Position numbers and translations under genes: made by a program. A DNA stretch of 64,000 nt, from NCBI GenBank assembly GCA_016791115.1, contig JAEUNL010000053.1, positions 62,001 to 126,000 of the forward strand, in the 5' to 3' direction. Positions 17,592 to 26,583 of the stretch are shown piece after piece. Position 1 is the first letter of the stretch; every line of letters starts with the position of its first letter. The notes below the pieces were generated by a model, which saw nothing but the letters and a program-made list of their open reading frames with translations, ran no database searches and was not told where the DNA came from. This DNA comes from Rhodocyclaceae bacterium. GTDB lineage: Bacteria > Pseudomonadota > Gammaproteobacteria > Burkholderiales > Rhodocyclaceae.

Positions 17592-18644
17592 ATGAAATTC
17601 CGCTCCGCTTTCCTCGGGCTGCTCCATGCCTTGCTCGCCCTGAGCGCCACCCCGGCGATCGCGCAGAGCAGCGCCACGATGCGCGCCTTCGGTGGCGCGC
17701 CATACGGCCTGACGGCGAGGCAGCTTGCCGTCGTCATCAACCAGAACGATCCAGCGAGCGTCGAAGCGGGCGCCTATTACGTCAAGGCGCGCGGCGTGCC
17801 GGCGGAGAACGTGATCCGCGTGCACCTGCCTCACGGCGCGGCGAAACTCGCGCGCGAGCAGTTCGAGACGCTGCGCGCCACCCTCGATGCACAGGCGCCG
17901 GCCGCCGTGCAGGCGCTGCTGCTGGTGTGGACCACGCCGTATGCCGTCGAATGCAACGCCATCACCGCGGCGCTGACGCTGGGCCTGGACGAAGCGCTGT
18001 GCAGCCGGACCTGCGCGCCGTCGCGGCCAAGCCCCTACTACGACTCGGCATCGCTGCGCCCGCGTGACGACCTTTCATTGCGCATCAGTATGCTGCTGCC
18101 GGCCGACGACATCGCCATGGCCAGGGCGCTGATCGATCGCGGCGTCGCCGCCGACCGTCGCATGCCGCGCGGCACGGCTTATCTGGTGAAGACTGCAGAT
18201 GCCAACCGCAACACGCGCGCGGCCTTCTACCCGCGCGATGCCGCGCTGCGCAAACCGCCGCTGCGCATCCGCAACCTGGAAAGCGAGGCGCTCGATGCAG
18301 CCGACGACGTGATGTTCTATCTCACCGGCCGCGCATGGGTGGACAACCTCGACACGCTGCGCTTCCTGCCAGGCGCGCTCGCCGACCATCTGACGTCGAG
18401 CGGCGGCGACCTGCTCGGCAAGCACCAGATGAGCAGCCTGCGCTGGCTCGATGCCGGGGCAACCGCCAGCTACGGCACGGTGTCGGAGCCATGCAACCAC
18501 TGGCAGAAATTTCCCAACCCGGCCGTGCTGATCAAGCACTACGCGCTCGGCGCCAGCGCGATCGAGGCCTACTGGAAGAGCGTCGCCTGGCCGGCGCAGG
18601 GCCTGTTCATCGGCGAACCGCTCGCCGCGCCCTACCGGCGCTGA
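17592..18644 (+). CDS. TIGR03790 family secreted protein of unknown function
   Basis: A 350-residue protein with a signal peptide (MKFRSAFLGLLHALLALSATPAIA, cleavage near residue 24). The mature part begins with a segment QLAVVINQNDPASVEAGAYYVKARGVP and continues VIRVHLP, typical of TIGR03790. The family is widely but sporadically distributed and has no known role. It stands alone on the plus strand between minus-strand genes, and its stop lies 21 bases before a hairpin serving the convergent DUF465 gene. Confidence 0.78.
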   Translation: MKFRSAFLGLLHALLALSATPAIAQSSATMRAFGGAPYGLTARQLAVVINQNDPASVEAGAYYVKARGVPAENVIRVHLPHGAAKLAREQFETLRATLDAQAPAAVQALLLVWTTPYAVECNAITAALTLGLDEALCSRTCAPSRPSPYYDSASLRPRDDLSLRISMLLPADDIAMARALIDRGVAADRRMPRGTAYLVKTADANRNTRAAFYPRDAALRKPPLRIRNLESEALDAADDVMFYLTGRAWVDNLDTLRFLPGALADHLTSSGGDLLGKHQMSSLRWLDAGATASYGTVSEPCNHWQKFPNPAVLIKHYALGASAIEAYWKSVAWPAQGLFIGEPLAAPYRR

Positions 18645-18655
18645 ACCCACCCGGC

Positions 18656-18685
18656 CAAAAACAAACGGGGTGCAGCGCACCCCGT
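18656..18685 (-). terminator. Rho-independent terminator of the DUF465 gene
   Basis: A perfect nine-base stem (ACGGGGTGC / GCACCCCGT, 18665-18673 and 18677-18685) with a three-base loop. On the minus strand it is followed by TTTGTTTTTG at lower coordinates, a clear intrinsic terminator 23 bases past the stop of the 81-residue DUF465 protein. It also sits just after the convergent TIGR03790 gene but lacks a T-run in that direction. Confidence 0.88.
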
Positions 18686-18708
18686 GTCGTCATGCGTTTC
18701 GGCGACAC

Positions 18709-18954
18709 CTATGCCTTGTGGGCCTGGATCATAGAATAAAGCTGGTCCTTGAGGTGCAGCCGCTGCTTCTTCAGGTTTTCGAACTCGGTATCGGTCACCG
18801 GCTCGTTGTTTTCCTCGATGCGCCGTACGTGCCGATTCACGGTGTGATACTCGTCGAACAGCCGCTGGAAGTGGTGGTTCGACGTCTTGAGCGCATGGAT
18901 CGTCTCCTTGTGCTCCGGGAACTCGTGGTGCAGATCGTGTTGTTGCAACTCCAT
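18709..18954 (-). CDS. DUF465 (YdcH-like) small protein
   Basis: An 81-residue, highly charged, helical protein: MELQQHDLHHEFPEHKETIHAL at the start and LKKQRLHLKDQLYSMIQAHK at the end. It matches the DUF465/YdcH family of short coiled-coil proteins of unknown function. A strong terminator follows it. A perfect FNR-type palindrome lies about 100 bases upstream, suggesting oxygen-responsive control. Confidence 0.85.
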   Translation of the reverse strand: MELQQHDLHHEFPEHKETIHALKTSNHHFQRLFDEYHTVNRHVRRIEENNEPVTDTEFENLKKQRLHLKDQLYSMIQAHKA

Positions 18955-19047
18955 GCGCGTCCTCTCACTGTGCTCGTTGATGATGCAGCCGGTCGCGCCG
19001 GCCGTGGTTAATGTAGTTCAAGGCTAGCGCGATCGCGCCACACTTGA

Positions 19048-19061
19048 TTGATTCAGATCAA
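19048..19061 (-). promoter_or_regulatory. Perfect FNR/ANR-type palindrome
   Basis: TTGAT-TCAG-ATCAA matches the FNR/ANR consensus TTGAT-N4-ATCAA at all ten positions. It lies between aroC and the DUF465 gene, both on the minus strand. Its centre is about 100 bases from the DUF465 start. A plausible -10 (TACATT on the minus strand, 19010-19015) would put the site near -51, so the promoter geometry is not textbook class II. Confidence 0.6.
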
Positions 19062-19090
19062 TTTCGGGAACTGGCGGCGCAGCCGCCGGT

Positions 19091-20251
19091 TCAGGCCTCG
19101 TCGGGCTCCGGATCGTCCACTGCGGCAGCGCGCAGGCGCTCGATCACCCGCGTCGGCGCGCTGGCCGGAACACGCGGCGTACCGGTCGAAACGTCGGCAT
19201 TCTGCGCGCGATGGCGCAGCGCGTGGTCGATCAGCACCAGTGCCAGCATCGCCTCGGCGATCGGCGTGGCGCGGATGCCGACGCAGGGATCGTGGCGTCC
19301 GTGGGTGTTCACGATCACCGGATGGCCGGCGCGGTCGATCGAGTGCCGGTCGAGGCGGATGCTCGAGGTCGGCTTGATCGCCATGCTGACGCGGATGTCC
19401 TGCCCGGTCGAAATGCCGCCGAGCACGCCGCCGGCGTTGTTGGACAGGAAGCCCTGCGGCGTCATTTCGTCCGAATGCTGCGTGCCGAGCTGCGCGATGC
19501 TCGCGAAGCCGGCGCCAATCTCGACGCCCTTGACCGCGTTGATGCCCATCATCGCGTAGGCAATGTCGGCATCGAGCCGGTCATACACCGGCTCGCCCCA
19601 GCCCACCGGCACATTGGCCGCCACCACGTCGATGCGCGCACCGCACGAATCGCCCGACTTGCGCAGTTCGTCCATGTAGGCTTCCAGCTCGGACACGATG
19701 CCGGCGTTCGCGGCGAAGAACGGGTTGTCGCGCACTGCCTCCCATGACTGGAACGGAATCGCGATCGGACCCAGTTGCGACATGCAGCCGCGGATGACAA
19801 CGCCATGCTTTTCGAGGAGCCACTTGCGCGCGATCGCGCCGGCCGCCACGCGCACCGCGGTTTCGCGCGCCGACGAACGGCCGCCGCCTCGATAGTCGCG
19901 GATGCCGTACTTCTGCCAGTACGTGTAGTCGGCATGGCCGGGACGGAAGGTGTCGGCGATGTTGCCGTAGTCCTTGCTGCGCTGGTCCTGGTTGCGAATC
20001 AGGAGCGCGATCGGCGTGCCGGTGGTGCAGCCCTCGAACACCCCGGAGAGGATCTCCACCGTGTCCGGCTCGCGCCGCTGCGTGACATGGCGCGACGTGC
20101 CGGGCTTGCGCCGGTCGAGCTCGGCCTGGATGTCGGCTTCGCAGATTGCCAGGCCGGGCGGGCAGCCGTCGACCACGCAACCGATCGCCGGCCCGTGGGA
20201 TTCGCCAAAGGAAGTGACGCTGAACAGCGTGCCGAAAATGTTGCCGGACAT
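19091..20251 (-). CDS. aroC: Chorismate synthase
   Basis: A 386-residue enzyme making chorismate from EPSP with reduced flavin, the last shared step of aromatic amino acid synthesis. Signatures [18 protein letters not shown] near the N-terminus and [18 protein letters not shown] in the middle are clear. The C-terminal PTSSI and [13 protein letters not shown] motifs are intact. It is monocistronic here, between the DUF465 gene and a divergent Cys-rich protein. Confidence 0.97.
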   Translation of the reverse strand: MSGNIFGTLFSVTSFGESHGPAIGCVVDGCPPGLAICEADIQAELDRRKPGTSRHVTQRREPDTVEILSGVFEGCTTGTPIALLIRNQDQRSKDYGNIADTFRPGHADYTYWQKYGIRDYRGGGRSSARETAVRVAAGAIARKWLLEKHGVVIRGCMSQLGPIAIPFQSWEAVRDNPFFAANAGIVSELEAYMDELRKSGDSCGARIDVVAANVPVGWGEPVYDRLDADIAYAMMGINAVKGVEIGAGFASIAQLGTQHSDEMTPQGFLSNNAGGVLGGISTGQDIRVSMAIKPTSSIRLDRHSIDRAGHPVIVNTHGRHDPCVGIRATPIAEAMLALVLIDHALRHRAQNADVSTGTPRVPASAPTRVIERLRAAAVDDPEPDEA

Positions 20252-20384
20252 GGGATCGGGTTTATCAGGTTGACGCTGGGGAACAGTCCGCCGAGTTTAG
20301 CATGCAGGCTGAGAAGGGCCGGCCGGCGCGGCCGGCGGAGAAACTGTTAGATTGGCTGCATTCCGGCCCGGCCCGACCCCGTTG

Positions 20385-20609
20385 ATGAACCCGAACCAGA
20401 ACGAACCCGCAAGCGGCACCACGCAGTGCGCACATTGCGGCGCGCACTTTCACTGCGGAGCCGTGGCCGGCGACGGCCGCTGCTGGTGCCAGGCCTTGCC
20501 GGCGCTGCCGCCGCTGCCGGATCTCGCGGGCTGCCTGTGCCCGGCCTGCCTTCAGGCGCGCGTCGACAGCGCGACGGCATCCGCCGCATCGGGCGGCACG
20601 GGCGCTTGA
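20385..20609 (+). CDS. Cysteine-rich CWC family protein
   Basis: A 74-residue protein with eight clustered cysteines: CAHCGAHFHCG, then RCWCQALPALP, then CLCPACLQARV. The spacing and the central C-W-C match the cysteine-rich CWC family, presumed metal-binding and of unknown function. ATG at 20385 (MNPNQNEPAS) is preferred; a TTG at 20352 would add eleven residues. It is divergent from aroC. Confidence 0.72.
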   Translation: MNPNQNEPASGTTQCAHCGAHFHCGAVAGDGRCWCQALPALPPLPDLAGCLCPACLQARVDSATASAASGGTGA

Positions 20610-20776
20610 AACCACATGACGCTGCTCGGCAACCCGCATGGATCGCTGAACACGTGGCAGGCAGGCCTGAAAGGCCCACCCCGATTGGGTCGCAGACCGT
20701 GCAGGCTCCGGATCGCCAATCCATGCGGTCTTCAGGCCACCCCTATCGCGCCGGACCCGATCCGGATTCCCTCCCC

Positions 20777-21436
20777 ATGAACGCGCGCGACGCCCTGCTG
20801 ATCGCCTTCACCATCGCGGCCGGCCTGGCGCTCGACCAGTTCGGCGGCCCGTGGGGGCAGCCGGTAGTCAACCTGTGGGCTGCAGGCCTGCTGGCGTGGC
20901 TGGCGGCGCGCCGGCCCGCGCAGCAGTGGCGCGCCCTGCTCGCCTGCCTGCTGTTTGCGACAGCCGGCGAAATCGTGCTCTCGCTGGTGTGGGGGCTGTA
21001 CGACTATCGCCTTGGCAACATCCCGCTGTTCGTGCCGCCCGGCCACGTGCTGCTCTACTGCCTGGGCACCTGGATCGCAGCGCGGCTGCCGGCGCGCGCA
21101 GCCGCCGCGTCGGTGCCACTGATCGTGGTTTGTACCGCCGCGCTCGCCCTGACGGGGCACGACCTGCTGAGTGTGCCGCTGACGCTGATCTTTCTGCTCG
21201 CGATGCGCTTCGGACCGGCACCCGCGCTCTACAGCACGATGTTCTGCCTTGCGCTGGCGATGGAACTGTGGGGCACCTGGCTCGGCAACTGGGCCTGGCG
21301 GCCTCACGCGCCCGGCATCGGGCTGGCAACACTCAACCCGCCGTTCGCAGCCGGTGCCTTCTACTGCGTGCTCGACTGGCTGGTGGGAATCAGCAACGGC
21401 GCGCGTCGCCTCGGCGCTGCCGGCCAGCGCAGCTGA
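20777..21436 (+). CDS. Unknown integral membrane protein
   Basis: A 219-residue protein with about seven hydrophobic segments, starting MNARDALLIAFTIAAGLALDQ. Conserved-looking loops are NIPLFVPPGHVLLY and MELWGTWLGNWAWRPHAPG, rich in Trp, Gly and Pro. I do not recognise the family. ATG at 20777 gives an N-terminus at the first helix; the open frame extends to 20426 with low-complexity sequence and was not used. It is 167 bases after the CWC gene and convergent with the acyl-CoA ligase gene. Confidence 0.65.
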   Translation: MNARDALLIAFTIAAGLALDQFGGPWGQPVVNLWAAGLLAWLAARRPAQQWRALLACLLFATAGEIVLSLVWGLYDYRLGNIPLFVPPGHVLLYCLGTWIAARLPARAAAASVPLIVVCTAALALTGHDLLSVPLTLIFLLAMRFGPAPALYSTMFCLALAMELWGTWLGNWAWRPHAPGIGLATLNPPFAAGAFYCVLDWLVGISNGARRLGAAGQRS

Positions 21437-21451
21437 CCGGCAGCATCGGCC

Positions 21452-23131
21452 CTACGCCGCCTTCTTCGGCGGCTCGTCGCGCAGGGCGCGGCGCAGGATC
21501 TTGCCGACGTTCGTCTTGGGCAGTTCCTGCCGGAACTCGACGAAGCGCGGCATTTTGTAGCCGGTCAGGTTCTCGCGGCAATGGGCCAGCACCGCTTCCT
21601 CGGTGAGCGCGGCATCCTTGCGCACGATGAACACCTTGACCGCCTCGCCCGACTTGTCGTCCGGCACACCGATCGCGGCGACTTCCAGCACGCCCGGATG
21701 CATCGCGACCACCGCCTCGACTTCGTTCGGATAGACGTTGAAGCCCGACACCAAGATCATGTCCTTCTTGCGATCGACAATGCGCACGAAGCCCTTCTCG
21801 TCCATCACCGCGACGTCGCCGGTGCGCAGGAAACCATCCGGCATCATCACCTTCGCGGTTTCGTCCTCGCGGTTGTAGTAGCCCTTCATCACCTGCGGGC
21901 CGCGCACGCACAACTCGCCCGACTGGCCCAGCGGCACGTCGTTGCCGTCATCATCGCGGATGGCGACCTCGGTACTCGAAACCGGCAGGCCGATCGCACC
22001 GTTGTACTCCTTGAGATCGAGCGGATTGATCGTTGCGGCCGGCGAGGTTTCGGTCAGGCCGTAGGCTTCGATCAGCGGCTTGCCGGTGATCTCCTTCCAT
22101 CGATCCGCCACCGCCTTTTGGACCGCCATGCCGCCACCGAGTGTGACGCGCATCGCGCTGAAATCGAGCTTGCCGAAGTTCGGATCGTTGAGCAGCGCGT
22201 TGAACAGCGTATTCACGCCAGTCAGCACCGAGAACTTGTGCTTCGACAGCTCCTTCACGAACCCGGGTATGTCGCGCGGATTGGTGATCAGCACGTTGGC
22301 CGCCCCGAGGCGCATGAAGGTCAGGCAGTTCGCCGTGAGCGCGAAGATGTGATAGAGCGGCAGCGCGGTGACGATGACCTCGTTGCCGTCGCGCACGAAG
22401 GGGCGGATCCACTCGTAGGCCTGGGTCAGGTTCGACACGATGTTGCGGTGGGTCAGCATCGCGCCCTTGGCCACGCCGGTGGTGCCGCCGGTGTATTGCA
22501 GGAACGCGAGGTCGTCGAGCGTGACCTTCACCGGCTTGAGCGCATGCCGCGCGCCGCGCGTCAGCGCATCGCGGAAGTTGATGTTGCCCGGAATATCCCA
22601 GGCCGGCACCATCTTCTTCACGTGCTTGACCACGAAATTGACGATCATGCCCTTGGGGAAACCGAGCATGTCGCCGAGGCCGGTCGTGACGACGGTCTTG
22701 ACCGGCGTGTTCTTGACGACTTCCTGCAGCGTGGTGCAGAAGTTCTCGACGATGACGATGGCCTCTGCCCCCGAATCGCGCAACTGGTGCTCGAGCTCGC
22801 GCGGCGTGTAGAGCGGATTGACGTTCACCACGGTGTAACCCGCACGCAGGGCGCCGAAGGCGGCGATCGGGTACTGCAGCACATTGGGCATCATGATCGC
22901 CACGCGCGCGCCCTGCGGCAGCCCGAGCTCGCCCTGCAGGAAGCCGGCGAACTGCGTGCTCAGACGATCGAGCTCGTCATACGTGATGCTCTTGTCCATG
23001 CAGATGTAAGCCGGTTGCGGGCCATACAGCCGCACGCTGCGCGCCAGCACGTCACCGACCGAGTTGAACTCGCTGATGTCGATTTCGGCAGGCACGCCGG
23101 GGGGATAGCTTTTCAGCCAGATCTTTTCCAT
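21452..23131 (-). CDS. fadD: Long-chain fatty acid--CoA ligase
   Basis: A 559-residue adenylate-forming enzyme that activates fatty acids to acyl-CoA for beta-oxidation. The AMP-binding signature [18 protein letters not shown], the [13 protein letters not shown] motif and the C-terminal [20 protein letters not shown] and [13 protein letters not shown] segments are all intact. ATG at 23131 ([18 protein letters not shown]) is the typical FadD start; in-frame sequence upstream to 23278 lacks homology. Confidence 0.92.
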   Translation of the reverse strand: MEKIWLKSYPPGVPAEIDISEFNSVGDVLARSVRLYGPQPAYICMDKSITYDELDRLSTQFAGFLQGELGLPQGARVAIMMPNVLQYPIAAFGALRAGYTVVNVNPLYTPRELEHQLRDSGAEAIVIVENFCTTLQEVVKNTPVKTVVTTGLGDMLGFPKGMIVNFVVKHVKKMVPAWDIPGNINFRDALTRGARHALKPVKVTLDDLAFLQYTGGTTGVAKGAMLTHRNIVSNLTQAYEWIRPFVRDGNEVIVTALPLYHIFALTANCLTFMRLGAANVLITNPRDIPGFVKELSKHKFSVLTGVNTLFNALLNDPNFGKLDFSAMRVTLGGGMAVQKAVADRWKEITGKPLIEAYGLTETSPAATINPLDLKEYNGAIGLPVSSTEVAIRDDDGNDVPLGQSGELCVRGPQVMKGYYNREDETAKVMMPDGFLRTGDVAVMDEKGFVRIVDRKKDMILVSGFNVYPNEVEAVVAMHPGVLEVAAIGVPDDKSGEAVKVFIVRKDAALTEEAVLAHCRENLTGYKMPRFVEFRQELPKTNVGKILRRALRDEPPKKAA

Positions 23132-23330
23132 GAGTCTCCTCGCACGCAACAAGTCTTGTTTTTTCTGTTTCTGGAACCGCACCGGATCGAGCCGGGCGGC
23201 CATGTGCGGGCTGCCCCACCCCTGGCCCGCACTCGCTGCACTTTCGCGGGCCGCGCGAGGTTCCGAAGACGAACGCATGGCCCGTCGGCATGTTAGTCCA
23301 AGGCCATGCGCGGTGGAACCCCGTCAGGGT

Positions 23331-26300
23331 TCAAATGTCGAGCCGTTGTGCATTGCCAAAAACGAGGACGCAGCGAACCGGTTGCCCCGGGAACATCGCC
23401 GACACCGCCTCGCGATAGCGCAACAGTTGGTCTCGATAGGCGTCGAGCCGTGCCGCATCGAGCGCCCCGCTCTTGTAGTCGAGCACCCACCAGCCATCAT
23501 CGCGTTCCACCAGCCGGTCGATGCGTCCGCTGCTGCCGTCGGCCAGCACCACGTCGATTTCGTTCCAGGCACGGCAGTAGCGGGCCGGATCGAAGAAGTC
23601 CTGCAGGTGCGGCGCAGACAGTATCGCCTGCACCTGTCGCTCGATCGATGCATCCGCCGCCTCCGTCGCACGCACTGCGCTGCCCGCACCCGATGCGGCG
23701 CGCGCCTCGAGCAGCGCATGGAGCCGCGTGCCGTAGCGCTGCGCCTCGCTGAGCGGCGCGCGGCGCACGCCGACCGGTGGTGGCGGCGGAATTGCCGGCA
23801 ACGCGCGGGCGCCGGCCGCCGCGGGCGCAAGATCGGCCAAGCGCTCTGCGCCGACCACGCCTGCGCCCGGATTGAGCTCCTCCACGGCATCGGCGACGCG
23901 CCGCAATGCGCTGACGCGCTGCCCGGCCCGTGCTTCCGCGACACCGCTGACGAACAGGTACTGGCTGGCGCGCGTCAGCGCGACGTACAGCAGGTTGAGG
24001 TCTTCGCGTTCGGCGGCCCGCGACTCCTCGGCCAGCAGCGCATCGCGCCGGGAACCGAGCATCTCCTTGCGCCCGGCGAACGACAGATGGCACGGACGAT
24101 CCGCATCGGGCGGCCAGTCGAGCAGCACGCGGTAGGTGTCCGCCGGTGCCCTGGTGGCGTTGGCGTCGATCAGCCAGACAATCGGCGCCTCGAGTCCCTT
24201 GGCGCCGTGGATGGTCATGATGCGCACGCGGCCGGCGGAGGCATCGCCGCCCTCAGCCTCGATGGTGCCCTCGTCCGGCGCCTCGTCCGCGTCGTCGGCC
24301 AGTCGCGCCAGTTCATCGATGAAGCGCGGCAGGCTCGGATAGCGCGCGGCATCGAGCTTGAGCGACGCGGCAATGAATGCATCGAGGTTGGCAGCCACGC
24401 CGGGCCACATCGCCGGTGGCACAACGGCGCGCGTGCGTGCAGCGAGGTCGCCTTCGAAGCAGATGCGATCGAGCAGGTCGTGCACCGGCAGGCGCGCGGC
24501 CAGTTCTCGCCAGCGCAGCAGCAGGCGATGCGCACGCGCCAGGTCGCCGCCGCCGGCCCCGGCCCGTGCCAGCGCGTCGAGCCGATGCCACCAGGATCCG
24601 CCGAGCGCACGCGAACGCGCGATCAGCAGCAGCGTGTCGTCCGGCAGCGCAAACAGCGGCGTGCGCAGGGCATGCGCAAGGGCGAGATCGTCGGCCGGAG
24701 AAGCAAGAAAACGCAACAGCGCGCGCATGTCCGCGGCTTCCAGCGTGCGCAGCAGCCCACCCCGGCTCGATGTCACGTACGGAATGCCGCGCTCGCGCAA
24801 CGCGCGCTCGTACTCGGCCAGGCGGGTGCGGCGCCGGCACAGGACCAGGACGTCGTCATGGCGCGCAGCGCGCGGCCGGCCGTGTTCGATCACCTCCCAG
24901 CGCCCGACGATCTCCGCAATGCGCGCCGCCATCAGCGCCGCCTCGCGCGCGTGCCGCAGATCCTCCAGCTCCATTTGTGGCATGCGCAGGGGATCGCGCA
25001 GGCCGCCATCGGCATCGGCGCCAGCTTCGCCATCATCCCCTTCATCACCGCCGACCGGTCCGATCACCTCCACCCGGCCTGGCAACACAGAGCGCAGCGC
25101 CGTCTGCGCGCGGAATTCGAACAGCGGTGCCTGCGCGAACAGGACATTCACGACGTCGACCACCGTTTGCGAATTGCGATAGGTGGCGTCGTTGGGCAGG
25201 CACACCGCGCCGAAGCATTGCGCGAAATAGCCGGCCGCCGCGGTGAAGATGCGCGGCTCGGCACGGCGGAAGCGGTAGATCGACTGCTTCGGATCGCCGA
25301 CCATGAATACGCGCGGCTTCTCCTGCGTGGCGTCGTAGGCGTCGAGCCAGGCGCGCAGGATGCGCCACTGCAGCGGATTGGTGTCCTGGAACTCGTCGAG
25401 CAGGATGTGGCGATAGCGCGCATCGAGCCGCGCCTGGATGAATGCCGCCTCCGACTCTTCGCGCAGAAGTTGGTCGGCATGCCATTCGAGATCGGCGAAG
25501 TCCATCAGCCGCCTCTCGCGCTTGTAGCGCTCCAGCACCTCGAGCAGCGCCACGCCGGCAATCAGGCCATGGCGATTGAGTTCGAATGCGGCGCCCTCGG
25601 CAAGCTGCGCGAGAACGTCGAGCACCGCTTGCGCAAGGCGCGCGTGCAGGTCGAGATAGCGCGCCGCGCCACCCGCCCCGAGCCGCTTCTGCAATGCCGC
25701 GCTGTGCTTGCGCGCGCGCGGCACGTCGTCCTGCCTGAGCAGCGCTGCACGTGCCGCCTCGAACAGCACATCGGCATCGGCCTCGTGTGCCGCCTGGAGC
25801 GCGCGCCCCGCCTCAAGGTCGCTTGCGATCTGGTTGGCAATCAGCAATCCGGCAAAGTCCTGCAGCGCGGCCCCATGGCGGACGACAAACCCAGCCGTCA
25901 ATTCCCGCGGATCGCGCGGGTCGTGGAAACTGCGCAGATCGTCGATCACGGCCTCGACGTCGCGGTGCTCGCACAGCGCATGCCATTCGGCACGCCGGGC
26001 AAGCAGCCGGCCGAGCAAGGCTCGCGTGTTCGCGGTGCCGAGTTCGCGCAGCAGCCAGCGCAGCGACTGTGCCGACGCCCACTCCGGCTCGCGCGCGCAG
26101 CGCCGCGCGAACTGCTGCCAGGCTTCTTCGGTGATCTGGCGGCCCGATTCGACAAGCGTGTTCCCCGACAGCCCGCTGGTCAGGGGTGCCGCACCGACGA
26201 TGCGGGCAAACCACCCGTGGAAGGTGGTGATCGTGATCGCGGGTTGCGCGTCGAACACCGCCTGCAGCAGTCCGCGCGCGCGCGGCAGCAAGGTTCGCGC

Positions 26301-26582
26301 AGCATGGGCATCGAGTCCGCGCTGTTCGAGAAATGCCAGCGCCACGGCATCGTCGGCGGTTGCGAGCTCGCGCAGCCAGAGGGCAAGGCGCGCCTCGATT
26401 TCGCGCGCTGCCTTGCGCGTGAAGGTGATCGCAAGGATGCGCCCCGGTGCGACGCCGTCCAGCAGCACGCGGACGATGCGCGACACCAGCAGCCAGGTCT
26501 TGCCACTGCCGGCGCAGGCCTCGACGACCGCGCTGGCCGCCGGGTCGAGTGCGATTCGCATATCGGGCACGGCGTTCGTCAT
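23331..26582 (-). CDS. UvrD-type helicase / nuclease (AddA-like)
   Basis: A 1083-residue superfamily 1A helicase. Walker A is EACAGSGKTW (residues 21-30), and HILLDEFQDTNPLQW carries Walker B. GDPKQSIYRFR and the C-terminal LLYVALTRA motif are also present. The C-terminus has a RecB-type nuclease domain with GRIDRLV and VLDYKSGA. With the gene ending one base upstream, it forms an AddAB-like pair for double-strand break repair. ATG at 26582 directly follows the partner stop (TGA-C-ATG), implying coupling. Confidence 0.9.
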   Translation of the reverse strand: MTNAVPDMRIALDPAASAVVEACAGSGKTWLLVSRIVRVLLDGVAPGRILAITFTRKAAREIEARLALWLRELATADDAVALAFLEQRGLDAHAARTLLPRARGLLQAVFDAQPAITITTFHGWFARIVGAAPLTSGLSGNTLVESGRQITEEAWQQFARRCAREPEWASAQSLRWLLRELGTANTRALLGRLLARRAEWHALCEHRDVEAVIDDLRSFHDPRDPRELTAGFVVRHGAALQDFAGLLIANQIASDLEAGRALQAAHEADADVLFEAARAALLRQDDVPRARKHSAALQKRLGAGGAARYLDLHARLAQAVLDVLAQLAEGAAFELNRHGLIAGVALLEVLERYKRERRLMDFADLEWHADQLLREESEAAFIQARLDARYRHILLDEFQDTNPLQWRILRAWLDAYDATQEKPRVFMVGDPKQSIYRFRRAEPRIFTAAAGYFAQCFGAVCLPNDATYRNSQTVVDVVNVLFAQAPLFEFRAQTALRSVLPGRVEVIGPVGGDEGDDGEAGADADGGLRDPLRMPQMELEDLRHAREAALMAARIAEIVGRWEVIEHGRPRAARHDDVLVLCRRRTRLAEYERALRERGIPYVTSSRGGLLRTLEAADMRALLRFLASPADDLALAHALRTPLFALPDDTLLLIARSRALGGSWWHRLDALARAGAGGGDLARAHRLLLRWRELAARLPVHDLLDRICFEGDLAARTRAVVPPAMWPGVAANLDAFIAASLKLDAARYPSLPRFIDELARLADDADEAPDEGTIEAEGGDASAGRVRIMTIHGAKGLEAPIVWLIDANATRAPADTYRVLLDWPPDADRPCHLSFAGRKEMLGSRRDALLAEESRAAEREDLNLLYVALTRASQYLFVSGVAEARAGQRVSALRRVADAVEELNPGAGVVGAERLADLAPAAAGARALPAIPPPPPVGVRRAPLSEAQRYGTRLHALLEARAASGAGSAVRATEAADASIERQVQAILSAPHLQDFFDPARYCRAWNEIDVVLADGSSGRIDRLVERDDGWWVLDYKSGALDAARLDAYRDQLLRYREAVSAMFPGQPVRCVLVFGNAQRLDI

Positions 26583-26583
26583 G

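Noticed and set aside
19044..19052. First TTGATTGAT repeat as a second, overlapping FNR site
   Set aside because: Pairing the first TTGAT with ATCAA gives an eight-base spacer, wrong for FNR. Only the second half-site gives four.
23316..23332. GAACCC / GGGTTC hairpin at the end of the AddA-like gene as a terminator
   Set aside because: It overlaps the stop codon and has no T-run; too weak to call.
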